A stretch of DNA of 64,000 bases from Acidobacteriota bacterium (GCA_013285705.1 JABDHA010000003.1:1-64000); one strand, 5' to 3'; positions 17,707-26,214 are shown, counted from the stretch's first letter. The notes: generated by a model not told the origin, from the letters alone. Program-made: numbers and translations.

Positions 17707-17803
17707 ACATGTTTGTGTTACTTACGGTTTGACAAATGCAGCAATCGCGCTCAGCATAATGAACGAGCCACGGTCAAGACGACCGACCATTGGCTGGGCC
17801 AGA

Positions 17804-18502
17804 TCAGCCCTCTTGTTGAAGGTGGCCAGCTACTATGAGCGTCTCTCGATCTATCCTTTTAGCTGTTGTTTTATCAACCTCCCAGTTGTCGCCTGTCCCG
17901 GCAACAAGCCACCTTCCCTCGGGATCAAAGACGACGCTTCCCCGCGCGACCTGCTCTGATCCAGGAGAGTCGTCCTCAGTCAAAATGAAAAGGTGATCGT
18001 CTTTCACTCTGTAGGATGTGGGACTATCCATATGGAGATCGACAAAACCATCGTTCTTGCTGACTACTTTTGCCTGCACAATGTGCGGGCTTGCATAATC
18101 TATCGAAAAATTACGCAGAGTTACCCGGTCCGAATGCGAAATAACAATAGGAAGCATGGAATCATGAAAGACAAATTCCGATCCGTTGCCATCAAGTTCG
18201 AGGCCGCTAACGTGTTCGATTGATATGGCAACCGCGCGCTCGGCTACTCCATCATGGTTTGAGATAAAAAGGTGGCGTATAACCGCGCCCTGAGGCCAAA
18301 AGTCATACCTTCCTCGTTTGAACAATATCTTGGAACGATGGTGGCGTAATGCAAAATCGATCGCTCTCGCAACGCTTGGACTGCTGTTCTGAGCGGAGTT
18401 AGGTGTCGCTCCATAGAGCGATACGTCAACAGCCTGGCCAATCGCCTCCCCGCGCATGAGTATGGCCGACGAGGCGATGATTGCTGTATAAAGCCAGTGC
18501 AT
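17804..18502 (-). pseudogene. N-terminal fragment of a GH110 alpha-1,3-galactosidase-like gene
   Basis: The product begins with a signal-like segment (WLYTAIIASSAIL) and then reads VDVSLYGATPNSAQNSSPSV, ILFKRGRYDFWPQGAV, LFISNHDG, LDGNGSEFVFHDSMLPIVI and VTLRNFSIDYASPHI. This is the N-terminal pectate-lyase-like beta-helix of GH110 alpha-1,3-galactosidases. Full-length members have roughly 600 residues; this ORF stops at 232, before the region that carries the catalytic residues, and no continuation is seen in another frame. Therefore it is a truncated remnant. The next unit downstream is the XRE duplicate, suggesting a deletion or rearrangement joined them. Confidence 0.72.
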
Positions 18503-18542
18503 TTGGGCGTCCTTTATCTTAGAAAGTAAATTTGCGACTCAT

Positions 18543-18935
18543 TCATATCACCCGATGATTTCGGTCACGATGCTCATGAACAAGAATGTCAAAGGCGTAA
18601 TAGACGATATTGGATTGTGCGGAACGAAACTTTTGTAGGAGATAGAAATCTGCATGGCCATCGGGCCCCAGCCCCACCACCTCGCCATCGATCACGGTTC
18701 CTGAACGCAGATATTCCAACGCAGTGGCGATGTATCCGAATCGATCATTCAGAACATTCTGACGGCGGGAATAGAGCGTGACTTCTTTTGTGTTTCTCAC
18801 TACTTCAAGACGGTATCCATCGAGTTTAATTTCGTAGGTCCATTCCGCTCCCTCCGGAAGCTTCGAGACCGGCAAGCAATCCATGGTCTCGACGAAGCCT
18901 ATCTTTCGTGAAACCGCTGACACCTTCTTCGGCAT
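18543..18935 (-). pseudogene. truncated ATP-dependent DNA ligase (LigD ligase-domain type)
   Basis: From ATG 18935 (MPKKVSAVSRKIGFV) the sequence carries the nucleotidyltransferase motif I YEIKLDGYRLEVV (Lys is the AMP acceptor), motif III-like VIDGEVVGLGPDG, and YYAFDILVHEHRD. It then stops after 130 residues, before motifs IV and V (EGxV and K-x-K) and the OB domain. Functional ligase domains need about 300 residues. It resembles the ligase module of NHEJ LigD. No Ku or polymerase domain is nearby. It is divergent from ardC, at the left side of the mobile region. Treated as a broken gene. Confidence 0.75.
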
Positions 18936-19943
18936 AGCGTTTTTGTACCGACTAAAAGAACGAAGCGCAAGGTGGCTGACGCAACTTCCGGCCACTTCGC
19001 CGATCCCCGTCGTTCCCTCCGCTTAGCCGTCCCTTCGGGTGAGCGCCGACTACGCGCCAAAGTCCAAGAACAACTTTGTCACTGGCCGCGCCTGCCACTC
19101 GGGACTACGCCGGGTCCCGGTCGTCGTTCTGTCCTGTTTGCTCGTTCCGTCGTTTTTGTCTCACTGCGCTGGTGAGAAACAAAAACGTCCGACCGGGCAG
19201 ACGAGGAGCAAAAAAATGGAAGGAAGAGAGCAAAAGCAACAGCAACGGCAGACGGCGAAAGAAGTAATCGCCGCCAACGTGCAACACCTTATCCACCAAC
19301 TTGAACAGGGACATAGCGAAACGCTCACAGCTTACCTCACCGCCATGAGCCACTTTCACAACTACTCTTTCGGCAACATCCTCGAAATTGCACGCCAGAA
19401 GCCGGACGCAACCCACGTTGCCGGACTCTACACATGGAACCAGCTTGGCCGCAGAGTGAAGAAGGGCGAGAAAGGCATCCGTATTCTAGCTCCCATCATT
19501 GGGACAAAACGCAAGGAGCAGGAAGAAGCCGAGAAAGACTTGACGCGACAGCATGTCCCCGTTCTGGTTGGTTTTCGTGCAGCCTATGTCTTCGATGTTT
19601 CGCAGACTGAAGGCAAGGAGCTTCCTGAACATGCACGAGTCAGCGGCGATGCTGGCGCAAACCGCGACCGCTTGATTGAGTTCATCAATACTCAGGGAAT
19701 TGAGCTCGAGTTCAACGAGCGCATTGCACCAGCAATGGGCATGAGCTACGGCGGAAAGATCGTTCTGCTTCCTGGACAGTCGAAGGCCGAGGAGTTTTCT
19801 TGTTTAGTCCATGAGCTGAGCCACGAGATGATTCACAAATCCGAGCGTCGCACCGCAACGACAAAAACCGTTCGCGAGACGGAGGCCGAAGCCATTGCGT
19901 TTGTGGTGAGTAAAGCAGTAGGTTTGGAGACGGGAACGGCATC

Positions 19944-19978
19944 AGCTGATTATGTTGTCTTCGAGGTTATGTGACGTT
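19944..19978 (+). repeat. RIT left terminal inverted repeat
   Basis: Contains TTATGTTGTCTTC and GGTTATGTGACGTT separated by GA. The reverse complement of 23315-23349 is identical except one base in the outer AGCTGA/AGCCGA part and the central two bases (GA here, TC there). The outer six bases coincide with ardC codons for Ala-Asp. Confidence 0.92.
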
Positions 19979-20019
19979 CATCCTCTGCCTCCCTATGAAC
20001 ACTGGAGATTTTCGTTTTG

Positions 20020-20031
20020 AACGTCACATAA
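20020..20031 (-). repeat. internal AACGTCACATAA copy at RIT left end
   Basis: Exact reverse complement of TTATGTGACGTT, the inner 12 bases of the left terminal repeat (19967-19978), 41 bases further in. It sits just after the ritC stop. It probably forms a second recombinase-binding arm. Confidence 0.75.
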
Positions 20032-20037
20032 GCTGGG

Positions 20038-21048
20038 TTAGAGTTGGGCGAGGAAGGTGAGCAGGTCGGGATTGTCCCGCCAGCGTTTCCTTCCGGATGG
20101 ACGCTTCTGTTCGCACATGCCGAGCGCTTTCGCTTTCATGTCGAGGTCCGTCTCGGCATAGATATTGGTTGTGTCGAGCGAGACGTGCCCCAGCCATGCA
20201 CGGATGGTGTTGATATCCACTCCGGCTCGGAGCAGGTGCGTTGCCGTTGTGTGACGGATGGTGTGCGGGCCGATCTTCTTCTTGTGCATTTCGGGCACGG
20301 AGGTCGCTGCAGTTCGTGCATGGCGAGTGACGATGTCATGGATGCCGAAGCGCGTCAGCGGTTGTCCCTTGCGGTTGAGGAACACAGGATCTTTGTCTTC
20401 ACGTCCACGCGTCATCTCACGCAGTGCGTGTGCGGTCGCCGCCCACAGCGGGCAGAGGCGGACCTTATTTCCTTTGCCCTTCAGACGCACCGAAGATAGA
20501 GTGCTCGTTCCATCGCTGCGCAGAGTTAGATCGCCTATCTCCAGTTGCGCCGCTTCATCCGCACGCGCGCCGGAGTTGTAGAGGAACAACAGCAAGACAT
20601 GGTCTCTGTACCCGATCCGTGTTGATTGGTCGGGAACAGCCAGCAACACATCGATCTCATGTTTGTCCAGATAGCCGACGGGGACACGGGTCGATCGCTT
20701 GAACTCCACCGAACGAAGCTGCGCCGACCAGCCGAGATTGTCCGGGCTGCGTTGGCCGATGAACCCAGCCAGCGCATGGATGGCCGCCAAGCGTTGATTG
20801 CGCGTGGAGATCGTGCAGTCACGCTCCTCTTCAAGATGCCGCAGGAAGGCCCGAACCGTGTCAGCATCGAGGTCGACCACAAGAAGCTTGTCAGCCTTCT
20901 TGTGCAACAGATTGGCTGCGAACACGATCATCAGACGCAACGCATCCCGGTAGCTCTGCTGCGTATTGCGCGAGAGGTTGCGGTCGTCGGGCAGATGCTC
21001 CATCAGGAAGCGCCTAACCCAAGAACCGAGAGTATGTTTATCGCTCAT
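20038..21048 (-). CDS. ritC: tyrosine recombinase, third gene of the RIT trio
   Basis: Site-specific tyrosine recombinase of 336 residues from ATG 21048 (MSDKHTLGSWVRRF), chosen because GGAGGTGG lies just upstream; the track start at 21066 is six codons longer. N-terminal SAM-like core-binding domain (residues about 10-100), then the catalytic domain. Catalytic set seen: Arg I in NSGARADEAAQL, Lys in RLKGKGNKVRL, HxxR in PHTIRHTTATHLL, His and Tyr in WLGHVSLDTTNIYAE. The start overlaps the ritB stop by 11 bp. Similar enzymes act as phage-type integrases, but the trio context identifies this as RitC. Confidence 0.92.
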   Translation of the reverse strand: MSDKHTLGSWVRRFLMEHLPDDRNLSRNTQQSYRDALRLMIVFAANLLHKKADKLLVVDLDADTVRAFLRHLEEERDCTISTRNQRLAAIHALAGFIGQRSPDNLGWSAQLRSVEFKRSTRVPVGYLDKHEIDVLLAVPDQSTRIGYRDHVLLLFLYNSGARADEAAQLEIGDLTLRSDGTSTLSSVRLKGKGNKVRLCPLWAATAHALREMTRGREDKDPVFLNRKGQPLTRFGIHDIVTRHARTAATSVPEMHKKKIGPHTIRHTTATHLLRAGVDINTIRAWLGHVSLDTTNIYAETDLDMKAKALGMCEQKRPSGRKRWRDNPDLLTFLAQL

Positions 21049-21976
21049 CGCCACCTCCACATACATAGCGCTCGAAGCGGCGATTGGCCTCTCCCAGAAG
21101 CTCCGGCGTCATCGCCAGATAACGCTGCGTCGAGTGCAACTCGACATGCCCGAGATAGGTCGAGAGAGCAGGCAGCAGGGCTTGCACATCGGCGCCGCTG
21201 CGATACCACTCCGTGAGTCGATGCACCGCGAAGGTATGTCGCAGATCGTGGATGCGTGGTTGGTATGGACTGGCCTTTTCCCGGCGCACGCCCGCAAGGT
21301 TGCATAGCCGGCGGAAGCTGGCCTCAACCACCTGCCGTGGAACTGCCTTATGCAACCGGGATTGGAAGAGTGGCTGGTCGTTGCGGTCAAGCCTCCCCGG
21401 CATGGCAAGATAGACTTGTAACTGCGCCTGAACATCCGGTCCAAGCGGTACTAGACGCGATTTGTAGAACTTCGTTCCTCGGACCGTGATGACGCCAGCA
21501 CCAAGATCCACATCGCCACGAAGTAACCGCAACGTCTCGCCGATGCGCATCCCCGTGCCATAGAGCAGAAGCAGCAGCGTGCGGAACATGGATGCCGACA
21601 TCAGACACGCATCTCTCTGCTGACTGTACAGAAGGGCAGAGAGCAACAGCCGCAACTCAGAGACAGTGTAGATATAGGGAACGAAGCTGGTTGTGTATTT
21701 CGGGGCTGGTGGCGGTAGAGGAACCGTGTGCAACTCCTCTCGCAACCGCCAGTGCTCGAAAAAGACCCGCAACGTGCCATACTTGTTCCGCCATGTTGCA
21801 GGGCCAGTGCGTGCCCCTGCCAGGAAGTGCGACATCTGATCAGGCGTAAGTGAGGCGAGTTCGAGTTCACCATAACTACGGGACAAGGCGCGAAGCACTC
21901 TGGCCGGACTGTAGTACTTCTCGCCTGTAGCCTGACGCTTTGCGATGTAGAGGGTGATTGATTCGGCTAGCTTCAT
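21038..21976 (-). CDS. ritB: tyrosine recombinase, second gene of the RIT trio
   Basis: From ATG 21976 (MKLAESITLYIAKRQATG), which overlaps the ritA stop as ATGA; the longer track start at 22126 lies inside ritA. 312 residues. Core-binding domain with SPARVLRALSRSYGE and WRNKYGTLRVFFEHW, then catalytic residues: Arg in GTGMRIGETLRLL, Lys in VRGTKFYKSRLVPL, HxxR in RIHDLRHTFAVHRL, His and Tyr in YLGHVELHSTQRYLAM. All five are present. It would act with RitA and RitC on the terminal repeats; how the three divide the work is not known to me. Confidence 0.92.
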   Translation of the reverse strand: MKLAESITLYIAKRQATGEKYYSPARVLRALSRSYGELELASLTPDQMSHFLAGARTGPATWRNKYGTLRVFFEHWRLREELHTVPLPPPAPKYTTSFVPYIYTVSELRLLLSALLYSQQRDACLMSASMFRTLLLLLYGTGMRIGETLRLLRGDVDLGAGVITVRGTKFYKSRLVPLGPDVQAQLQVYLAMPGRLDRNDQPLFQSRLHKAVPRQVVEASFRRLCNLAGVRREKASPYQPRIHDLRHTFAVHRLTEWYRSGADVQALLPALSTYLGHVELHSTQRYLAMTPELLGEANRRFERYVCGGGDER

Positions 21977-23247
21977 AGCAGCCCTCCGAGGTCGAAGTCC
22001 GCTACGCGACGCAACATCGAGATATCGACCTTTGCATAGATACCCGTAGACATCGCGCTTCGATGTCCAAGGAGATCGCCGATTTCTTTCAACGACACGC
22101 CCTCCTGCAACAGGTGCGTCGCGCAAGCATGTCGCAGGCAGTGCGGCCCGCTTCGCCGGCAGCTTATACCCACCGCTTTGAGCTGTCGGTTAGTCATCGC
22201 CCACAAGCTCGTAGCAGCGACACTTCGGTAAGGGATATGCAGCGTCACGAACAGATGACGGCATTCGGTGCGCGGACGTGCCTTGGTGATGTATTGCAGG
22301 ATCGCTTCGCCCACCTCGTGCTGTAGCGGGTACGGCTGCCTTCCGCCGCGCTTGGAGTGCGTGACCAGGAACGTCTCGGCTGACCAGTCGAAGTCGCTCA
22401 GCAGTAAACGCGACACCTCGCCGCTACGCAGCCCATAGATCGCGAACAAGAGCAGAACCGCCCTGGCACGGAGCGCTGATGGACTGTCCCCTCCGATGCC
22501 GTGCAGCAACCGCTGTACCTCTTCCCACGTTGGCCCATCTGGCAGTCCTTCGTGAACATACCTCCGAGGCCCTTGGATCGCTCCCGCTATACCTGCCTTG
22601 CACCACCCACGCCGCTCGGCATGACGGAAGAAGGCGCGCAGTGCCTGTGCAGCCACTGATACGGATGTCCGGTTCCAACTGTCCGTCCCTTTCAGCGTCA
22701 GGAACTCATCTACATCCTGAAGCCGCACACGCGACAGGCAAGTATGCCGCGCGGTGAACCACGTCAGGAACGTCGAGGCCTTCCAGCAGTGCGACCGCAC
22801 CGACAGCGGCGATAGTCCCTGCTCTTCCATCATCCGTCGCGCGAAGTCATCCAGATGATCCGTGAACCATGCGCGTGGTTTGGACCGGGTCTCAAGCCTG
22901 CCTGCGAAGCGTAACCACTTCTTTGCCACGTATTCGAAGTAGCTCTCCGTCCGAACATAGGTGCGAGCCCGCGCGTTCGTTCGCTGCCGTTCGCCCCAAC
23001 GCCGCGAAGCCTGCTTGATCTCATCGACCGTGACATCGCGCAGTGCCTCCAACTTCAGCAAATCGATGACGTGCAACAGCTGCCCAGACACATTCCGTAG
23101 CGCTGCGCGGCTTGTTCCTCGCTCCTGCAAATAGTTCAGGAAAGCCAACCGCTCTTCCAGCAACGGGGCGTCACGGTGACGGTTGAGTGCAAATGGAAGT
23201 TCCAAAAGCGTATCCAGCATGATCGGGTCTCCTTGATCCCGGCTCAT
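21973..23247 (-). CDS. ritA: tyrosine recombinase, first gene of the RIT trio
   Basis: Largest of the three, 424 residues. ATG 23247 has GAGGGG upstream; ATG 23220 with AAGGAG is an equally possible start. The N-terminal region is longer than in RitB/C (about 240 residues, two SAM-like segments: ASRRWGERQRTNARARTYV, and LSPLSVRSHCWKASTFL). Catalytic residues: Arg in IYGLRSGEVSRL, Lys in VTHSKRGGRQPYPL, HxxR in PHCLRHACATHLL, His and Tyr in DLLGHRSAMSTGIYAK. Its first codons lie about 70 bases from the right inverted repeat, so its promoter must be within the element end, probably overlapping recombinase-binding repeats and allowing self-regulation. Confidence 0.92.
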   Translation of the reverse strand: MSRDQGDPIMLDTLLELPFALNRHRDAPLLEERLAFLNYLQERGTSRAALRNVSGQLLHVIDLLKLEALRDVTVDEIKQASRRWGERQRTNARARTYVRTESYFEYVAKKWLRFAGRLETRSKPRAWFTDHLDDFARRMMEEQGLSPLSVRSHCWKASTFLTWFTARHTCLSRVRLQDVDEFLTLKGTDSWNRTSVSVAAQALRAFFRHAERRGWCKAGIAGAIQGPRRYVHEGLPDGPTWEEVQRLLHGIGGDSPSALRARAVLLLFAIYGLRSGEVSRLLLSDFDWSAETFLVTHSKRGGRQPYPLQHEVGEAILQYITKARPRTECRHLFVTLHIPYRSVAATSLWAMTNRQLKAVGISCRRSGPHCLRHACATHLLQEGVSLKEIGDLLGHRSAMSTGIYAKVDISMLRRVADFDLGGLL

Positions 23248-23261
23248 GCTAGCCCCTCAAT

Positions 23262-23272
23262 TTATGTTGTCT
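23262..23272 (+). repeat. internal TTATGTTGTCT copy at RIT right end
   Basis: Repeats the outer core of the terminal repeat in inverted orientation relative to 23333-23343 (AGACAACATAA). It lies between the right terminal repeat and the ritA start, mirroring the extra arm at the left end but using the other half of the repeat. Confidence 0.7.
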
Positions 23273-23314
23273 CCAGATTGGCCATCCCCAGCATTCATGG
23301 GCATGATTCGCGAC

Positions 23315-23349
23315 AACGTCACATAACCGAGAAGACAACATAATCGGCT
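23315..23349 (-). repeat. RIT right terminal inverted repeat
   Basis: Reads AACGTCACATAACC, two variable bases and GAAGACAACATAA, then TCGGCT. Its reverse complement matches 19944-19978 at 32 of 35 positions. Confidence 0.92.
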
Positions 23350-23370
23350 TTATGTTGAGCCCAACATAAC
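23350..23370 (+). repeat. terminal hairpin between RIT right repeat and ardC
   Basis: TTATGTTG and CAACATAA flank a four-base AGCC centre, forming a perfect 8-bp inverted repeat. The half-site equals the outer end of the terminal repeats. ardC coding sequence resumes immediately after it at GCCGAC. No equivalent hairpin occurs at the left junction. Confidence 0.75.
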
Positions 23371-23526
23371 GCCGACTACATCCAGCTTTATCACGGCAAC
23401 GCGTCGCTATTGGCTGAAAGTCTTGAAGTCATCCAGAAAGCATCCACCGTCATTCTTGCAGCACTGGAGCCAAAGCCGGAATTCGAGAATCAGGTGCCGC
23501 AAGATGATATGGTAGCCGCCAGTTAA

Positions 23527-24059
23527 TTCGCACCACCCCTACGGCGGACGGCTAGCAGCGGGTGGCGAGAAGAACTTGGAGTGCCTTAGCTCTCTTTGCC
23601 AGTATCGTTCTTACCAGTGAAATGAGCGTTTGGATGTGACGTCGCAAAAAGAAAAATGGTTGTCGGGACAGTGGCAGGCCATGCAAGTGACGAGACTAAA
23701 TATGAGATGAAGTCGAGGATGGTCCGGCTTCAGCTTTCATCTATCGATACCCTGGCGAAGGGACTGAGCTAGGCGGATTATTCCTCTCCTGAAGAGACAG
23801 CGAGATCTAAATGCCAGCAACCAGCTAAAGAACGTAGACACGCAGCATCAACCAGACAAGAAATAGCGCCACTATAGCGAGCACAACATGGGCGATCCAA
23901 TCGCCTGCTGTCCTTGGCTTCCCGAAGTTGAACATCCGGCACAATAGTAGCATTCATATATTCCTGAAAGAAATCATGGTTGTCATAGATGTTCTGTGTC
24001 ATCGACAATGCGGTGTGGTGCGCTTTTACGGCAGATTCGGCCACTGCTTGCAATGGAAA
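23527..24059. other. non-coding stretch right of ardC
   Basis: About 530 bases without a supported gene. The one ORF listed (23778-24053, minus) has no ribosome site or known motif. It presumably holds the remnants of the element that carried ardC. Confidence 0.4.
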
Positions 24060-24605
24060 TTACTTCATCGACGTTTCTGAGGACTCACCCTTCGACTCAA
24101 AATTAAAAAGATACCGGGTTTCTTCACCCTTGGTGACAGCCATCGGTTTAGTATCCTGTGTAGTGAATCGGCACACTGCCCTAGCCCAGAAGCCCATCGC
24201 GGGAGCATTTGTGGTCATGACCCGAACCTCCCATGCTCCGGGAAATCTCCTCCAGATTTGCTCCGCGATCAAATACCCTACACCGCGGCACCGGACACCA
24301 CGCACAACAAAGAAGTCGGCCATATCCCAGACCTCGGTGTTTCCGGAAAAGTCAGAACCCTTCTTCACCAGAGCAAAGCCTGCCAACTTGCGCTCCACTC
24401 TGACGAGAAATGGAAAGCGATTTGATTCCGTCCAATAGAGAGGAAGGGGATCATAGCTGAACCTGCCGTCATCACCAAGCTCCCTCTCTACGAAGTCAGT
24501 GAAATCGTGGATGTAAAGCTGATACAGGTTTGAGAGGGCGGTCCGATCTTCTATCGTCGCGGGCAATAACTCTATCGATTGCGGTGCGTGCGTTTGCTGA
24601 GTCAT
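24060..24605 (-). CDS. GNAT-family N-acetyltransferase
   Basis: Acetyl-CoA-dependent acyltransferase of unknown substrate, 181 residues. GNAT motif A is VWDMADFFVVRGVRCRGVGY, containing the R-x-x-G-x-G-type pyrophosphate loop (RCRGVGYLIAEQIW). The preceding beta strands are FLVRVERKLAGFALVKKG; motif B follows in NAPAMGFWARAVCRF. The N-terminal IELLPATIEDRTALSNLYQL is a typical GNAT opening. Cytoplasmic, no signal. It lies alone, convergent with nothing and divergent from the broken hydrolase at 24660. The start at 24605 has no strong ribosome site, so a few residues are uncertain. Confidence 0.82.
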   Translation of the reverse strand: MTQQTHAPQSIELLPATIEDRTALSNLYQLYIHDFTDFVERELGDDGRFSYDPLPLYWTESNRFPFLVRVERKLAGFALVKKGSDFSGNTEVWDMADFFVVRGVRCRGVGYLIAEQIWRRFPGAWEVRVMTTNAPAMGFWARAVCRFTTQDTKPMAVTKGEETRYLFNFESKGESSETSMK

Positions 24606-24659
24606 CTCAGAAGGATGATTTCACATTGCAGAACAAGCGGAGGCACGAAACGAGGGGTT

Positions 24660-24924
24660 GCACGCACGTTCGGTTGGAAGTGCTCGATTGGGGCGGTTCT
24701 GGCAGGCCGATCATTCTACTGGCCGGGGCGGCAATGCGGCTCACGTTTTCGACGACTTCGCGCCGAAGTTCACGGCTCACTACCATGTCTACGGTATTAT
24801 CCGGCGTGGGTTCGGTGCCTCCGGTTATTCTGCAACGGATCGCCCGGCAGATCGCCTTGGCGATGACGTAGTGGCGGTCGTTAACGCGCTCAATCTGAAG
24901 AGGCCTATCCTCGTGGGACATTAA
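24660..24924 (+). pseudogene. frameshifted N-terminal piece of an alpha/beta hydrolase
   Basis: One frame reads [21 protein letters not shown]; the next frame continues [40 protein letters not shown] and [11 protein letters not shown], then TAA. Together they match the first ~90 residues of an alpha/beta hydrolase. A single-base deletion in ctggccggggcggcaat (about 24732) explains the shift. The chain ends at GH, exactly where the GxSxG nucleophile elbow should follow, so no active enzyme is possible. No start codon with a ribosome site is evident. Confidence 0.8.
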
Positions 24925-25188
24925 TATTCCACCCTGAATAAGCTGCGTGGACAGCGACGGCTCGTCCGCTGCCACTGAGGAATCCTTTCCCTGATTTTTT
25001 TCAGGTCTGAACCTGTAGAAACAGATAGGGCTGCAGTGGGTGATCATATGCGAAGCTTCCAAAAGCGACATCAGTTGCTCATGCTGGTCGGCTGACCAAC
25101 GCGACTCTGCTGACTGAGATATACGGCACCTCCGTAGGCCAACGTGCCGAAGGGGATCAGGCGAGAACCGCATAAGGAGACGCTGTCG

Positions 25189-26172
25189 GTGGAGGTCGCG
25201 AAAAACAGAAAAACGATACAGGCCTTCGCTGAACTCCTCGCCATTCTCTTCATGGGTGCGGTCGCTTTGGCTGCTCAGTCTAGTGGGTTCATGCTCTTGC
25301 TCTTTCCCGAACTCGCGGCTCTTTCCCATGACATCATGACCCGTCCGCACGGCAAATGGGGCAGTCAACCTTTGCGTCTTATCCTGACGCCTACTCTTAC
25401 TGCGATTGTCGGTATTTTCTTCACACGTCGCTTGGGCTTCGGCGCATTCGGCATAGCACTCATTGTTGCGTTTAGCCTCGTCATCATCAAACTCATGAAG
25501 TCCACAATCGTGGCGGCCATCTCCGCTGGCGTCCTTCCCATGGCATTAAGCGAACGAAGTTGGCGATATCCTCTCGCAATCTTTGCAGACTGCACCGTAT
25601 TAGTCCTGCTATTTGTCTTGTGGAAACGTTACGCTGCATCGACAGACGTGTCCTACCAAAGCGAAACTAAGAATTCCAAGATCATTGACTCCCTTGAAGA
25701 TATCTCTCACGATCGTTTCTGGGGATTCGGGCTTATGTTCTTTGTCGTCGCGCTGGGAACAGCTGCCCAAGCCACAGATCTTCGCTTCCTCATCTTCCCG
25801 CCGCTCATCGTAATGGCATACGAACTATTCGGGCATCCTGAAGTTCCAGAATGGATGAGACGACCTGCTCTTTTCCCTTTGGTCTGCCTGCTCACAGCTT
25901 CCGTCGGATTTCTCGCTCACCATCTAATTCGCGTCAACTTTGTAGCGGTCATGCTCACATTTTTATGTTCTGTTGGCATCCTGCGCTTCTTCAATCTGCA
26001 CATGCCTCCGGCCCTCGCAGTCGGGCTACTCCCGTTTGTAATAAGAGCGCCGGACTATAGATTTCCTCTTTCAGTCTTGCTCGGTACCATTGCTCTGGGT
26101 CTGTATTTTATTGGATACAAGCGTTTGCGGAAGCAAGGGCAAAAAGAAATGGCTGTCCCGGAAAATACTTGA
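25189..26172 (+). CDS. polytopic membrane protein with two internal repeats (HPP-like)
   Basis: I place the start at GTG 25189 because AAGGAG lies nine bases upstream; the track start GTG 25144 has no ribosome site. About 327 residues with eight likely TM helices in two halves. Each half begins with a Pro-containing element (FPELAALSHDIMTRPHGKW and FPPLIVMAYELFGHPEVPEW), followed by three hydrophobic segments and an ALxVGLLPFVI-type end. This repeat pattern resembles HPP-family membrane proteins, some of which transport nitrite, but the canonical HPP motif is not conserved, so transport function is only suggested. The gene stands alone on the plus strand. Confidence 0.62.
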   Translation: MEVAKNRKTIQAFAELLAILFMGAVALAAQSSGFMLLLFPELAALSHDIMTRPHGKWGSQPLRLILTPTLTAIVGIFFTRRLGFGAFGIALIVAFSLVIIKLMKSTIVAAISAGVLPMALSERSWRYPLAIFADCTVLVLLFVLWKRYAASTDVSYQSETKNSKIIDSLEDISHDRFWGFGLMFFVVALGTAAQATDLRFLIFPPLIVMAYELFGHPEVPEWMRRPALFPLVCLLTASVGFLAHHLIRVNFVAVMLTFLCSVGILRFFNLHMPPALAVGLLPFVIRAPDYRFPLSVLLGTIALGLYFIGYKRLRKQGQKEMAVPENT

Positions 26173-26214
26173 GAGAATCGCCTTCGATTACGTTAGCCAC
26201 CATGAGCGCTCCTC

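Larger units (their letters stand above)
19944..23370 (-). mobile_element. RIT element (recombinase in trio) inserted in ardC
   Basis: Three tyrosine recombinase genes, head to tail and overlapping, fill the element with no cargo. The unit is bounded by 35-bp inverted repeats (19944-19978 and 23315-23349; 32 of 35 positions match), with an extra small hairpin (23350-23370) before ardC sequence resumes. This matches the published RIT architecture (ritA-ritB-ritC within inverted repeats). The clean split of a recognisable gene fixes both boundaries to within a few bases. The repeats are almost intact and all three catalytic sets are complete, so insertion looks recent and the element could still be active. 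Confidence 0.92.
19216..23526 (+). pseudogene. ardC: ardC antirestriction gene split by the RIT element
   Basis: The left part runs from ATG 19216 (ribosome site GAGGAG at 19202) to an in-element TGA at 19972. It holds the ArdC N-terminal ssDNA-binding domain (AANVQHLIHQLEQGHSETL, FGNILEIARQKPDATHVAGL, WNQLGRRVKKGEKGI) and a zinc-peptidase-like domain with HELSHEMIH. The authentic protein ends in ASADY and resumes exactly beyond the element at 23371: ADYIQLYHGNASLLAESLEV up to QDDMVAAS and TAA at 23524-23526. So one gene of about 300 codons was interrupted. ArdC proteins protect incoming plasmid DNA, so the host DNA was itself of plasmid or ICE origin. The shortened left product keeps HExxH and might still be made. 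Confidence 0.9.

Noticed and set aside
24607-25368. 253-codon minus-strand ORF across 24.6-25.4 kb
   Set aside because: Runs antisense to the hydrolase remnant and into the membrane-protein gene; no family motif and no ribosome site.
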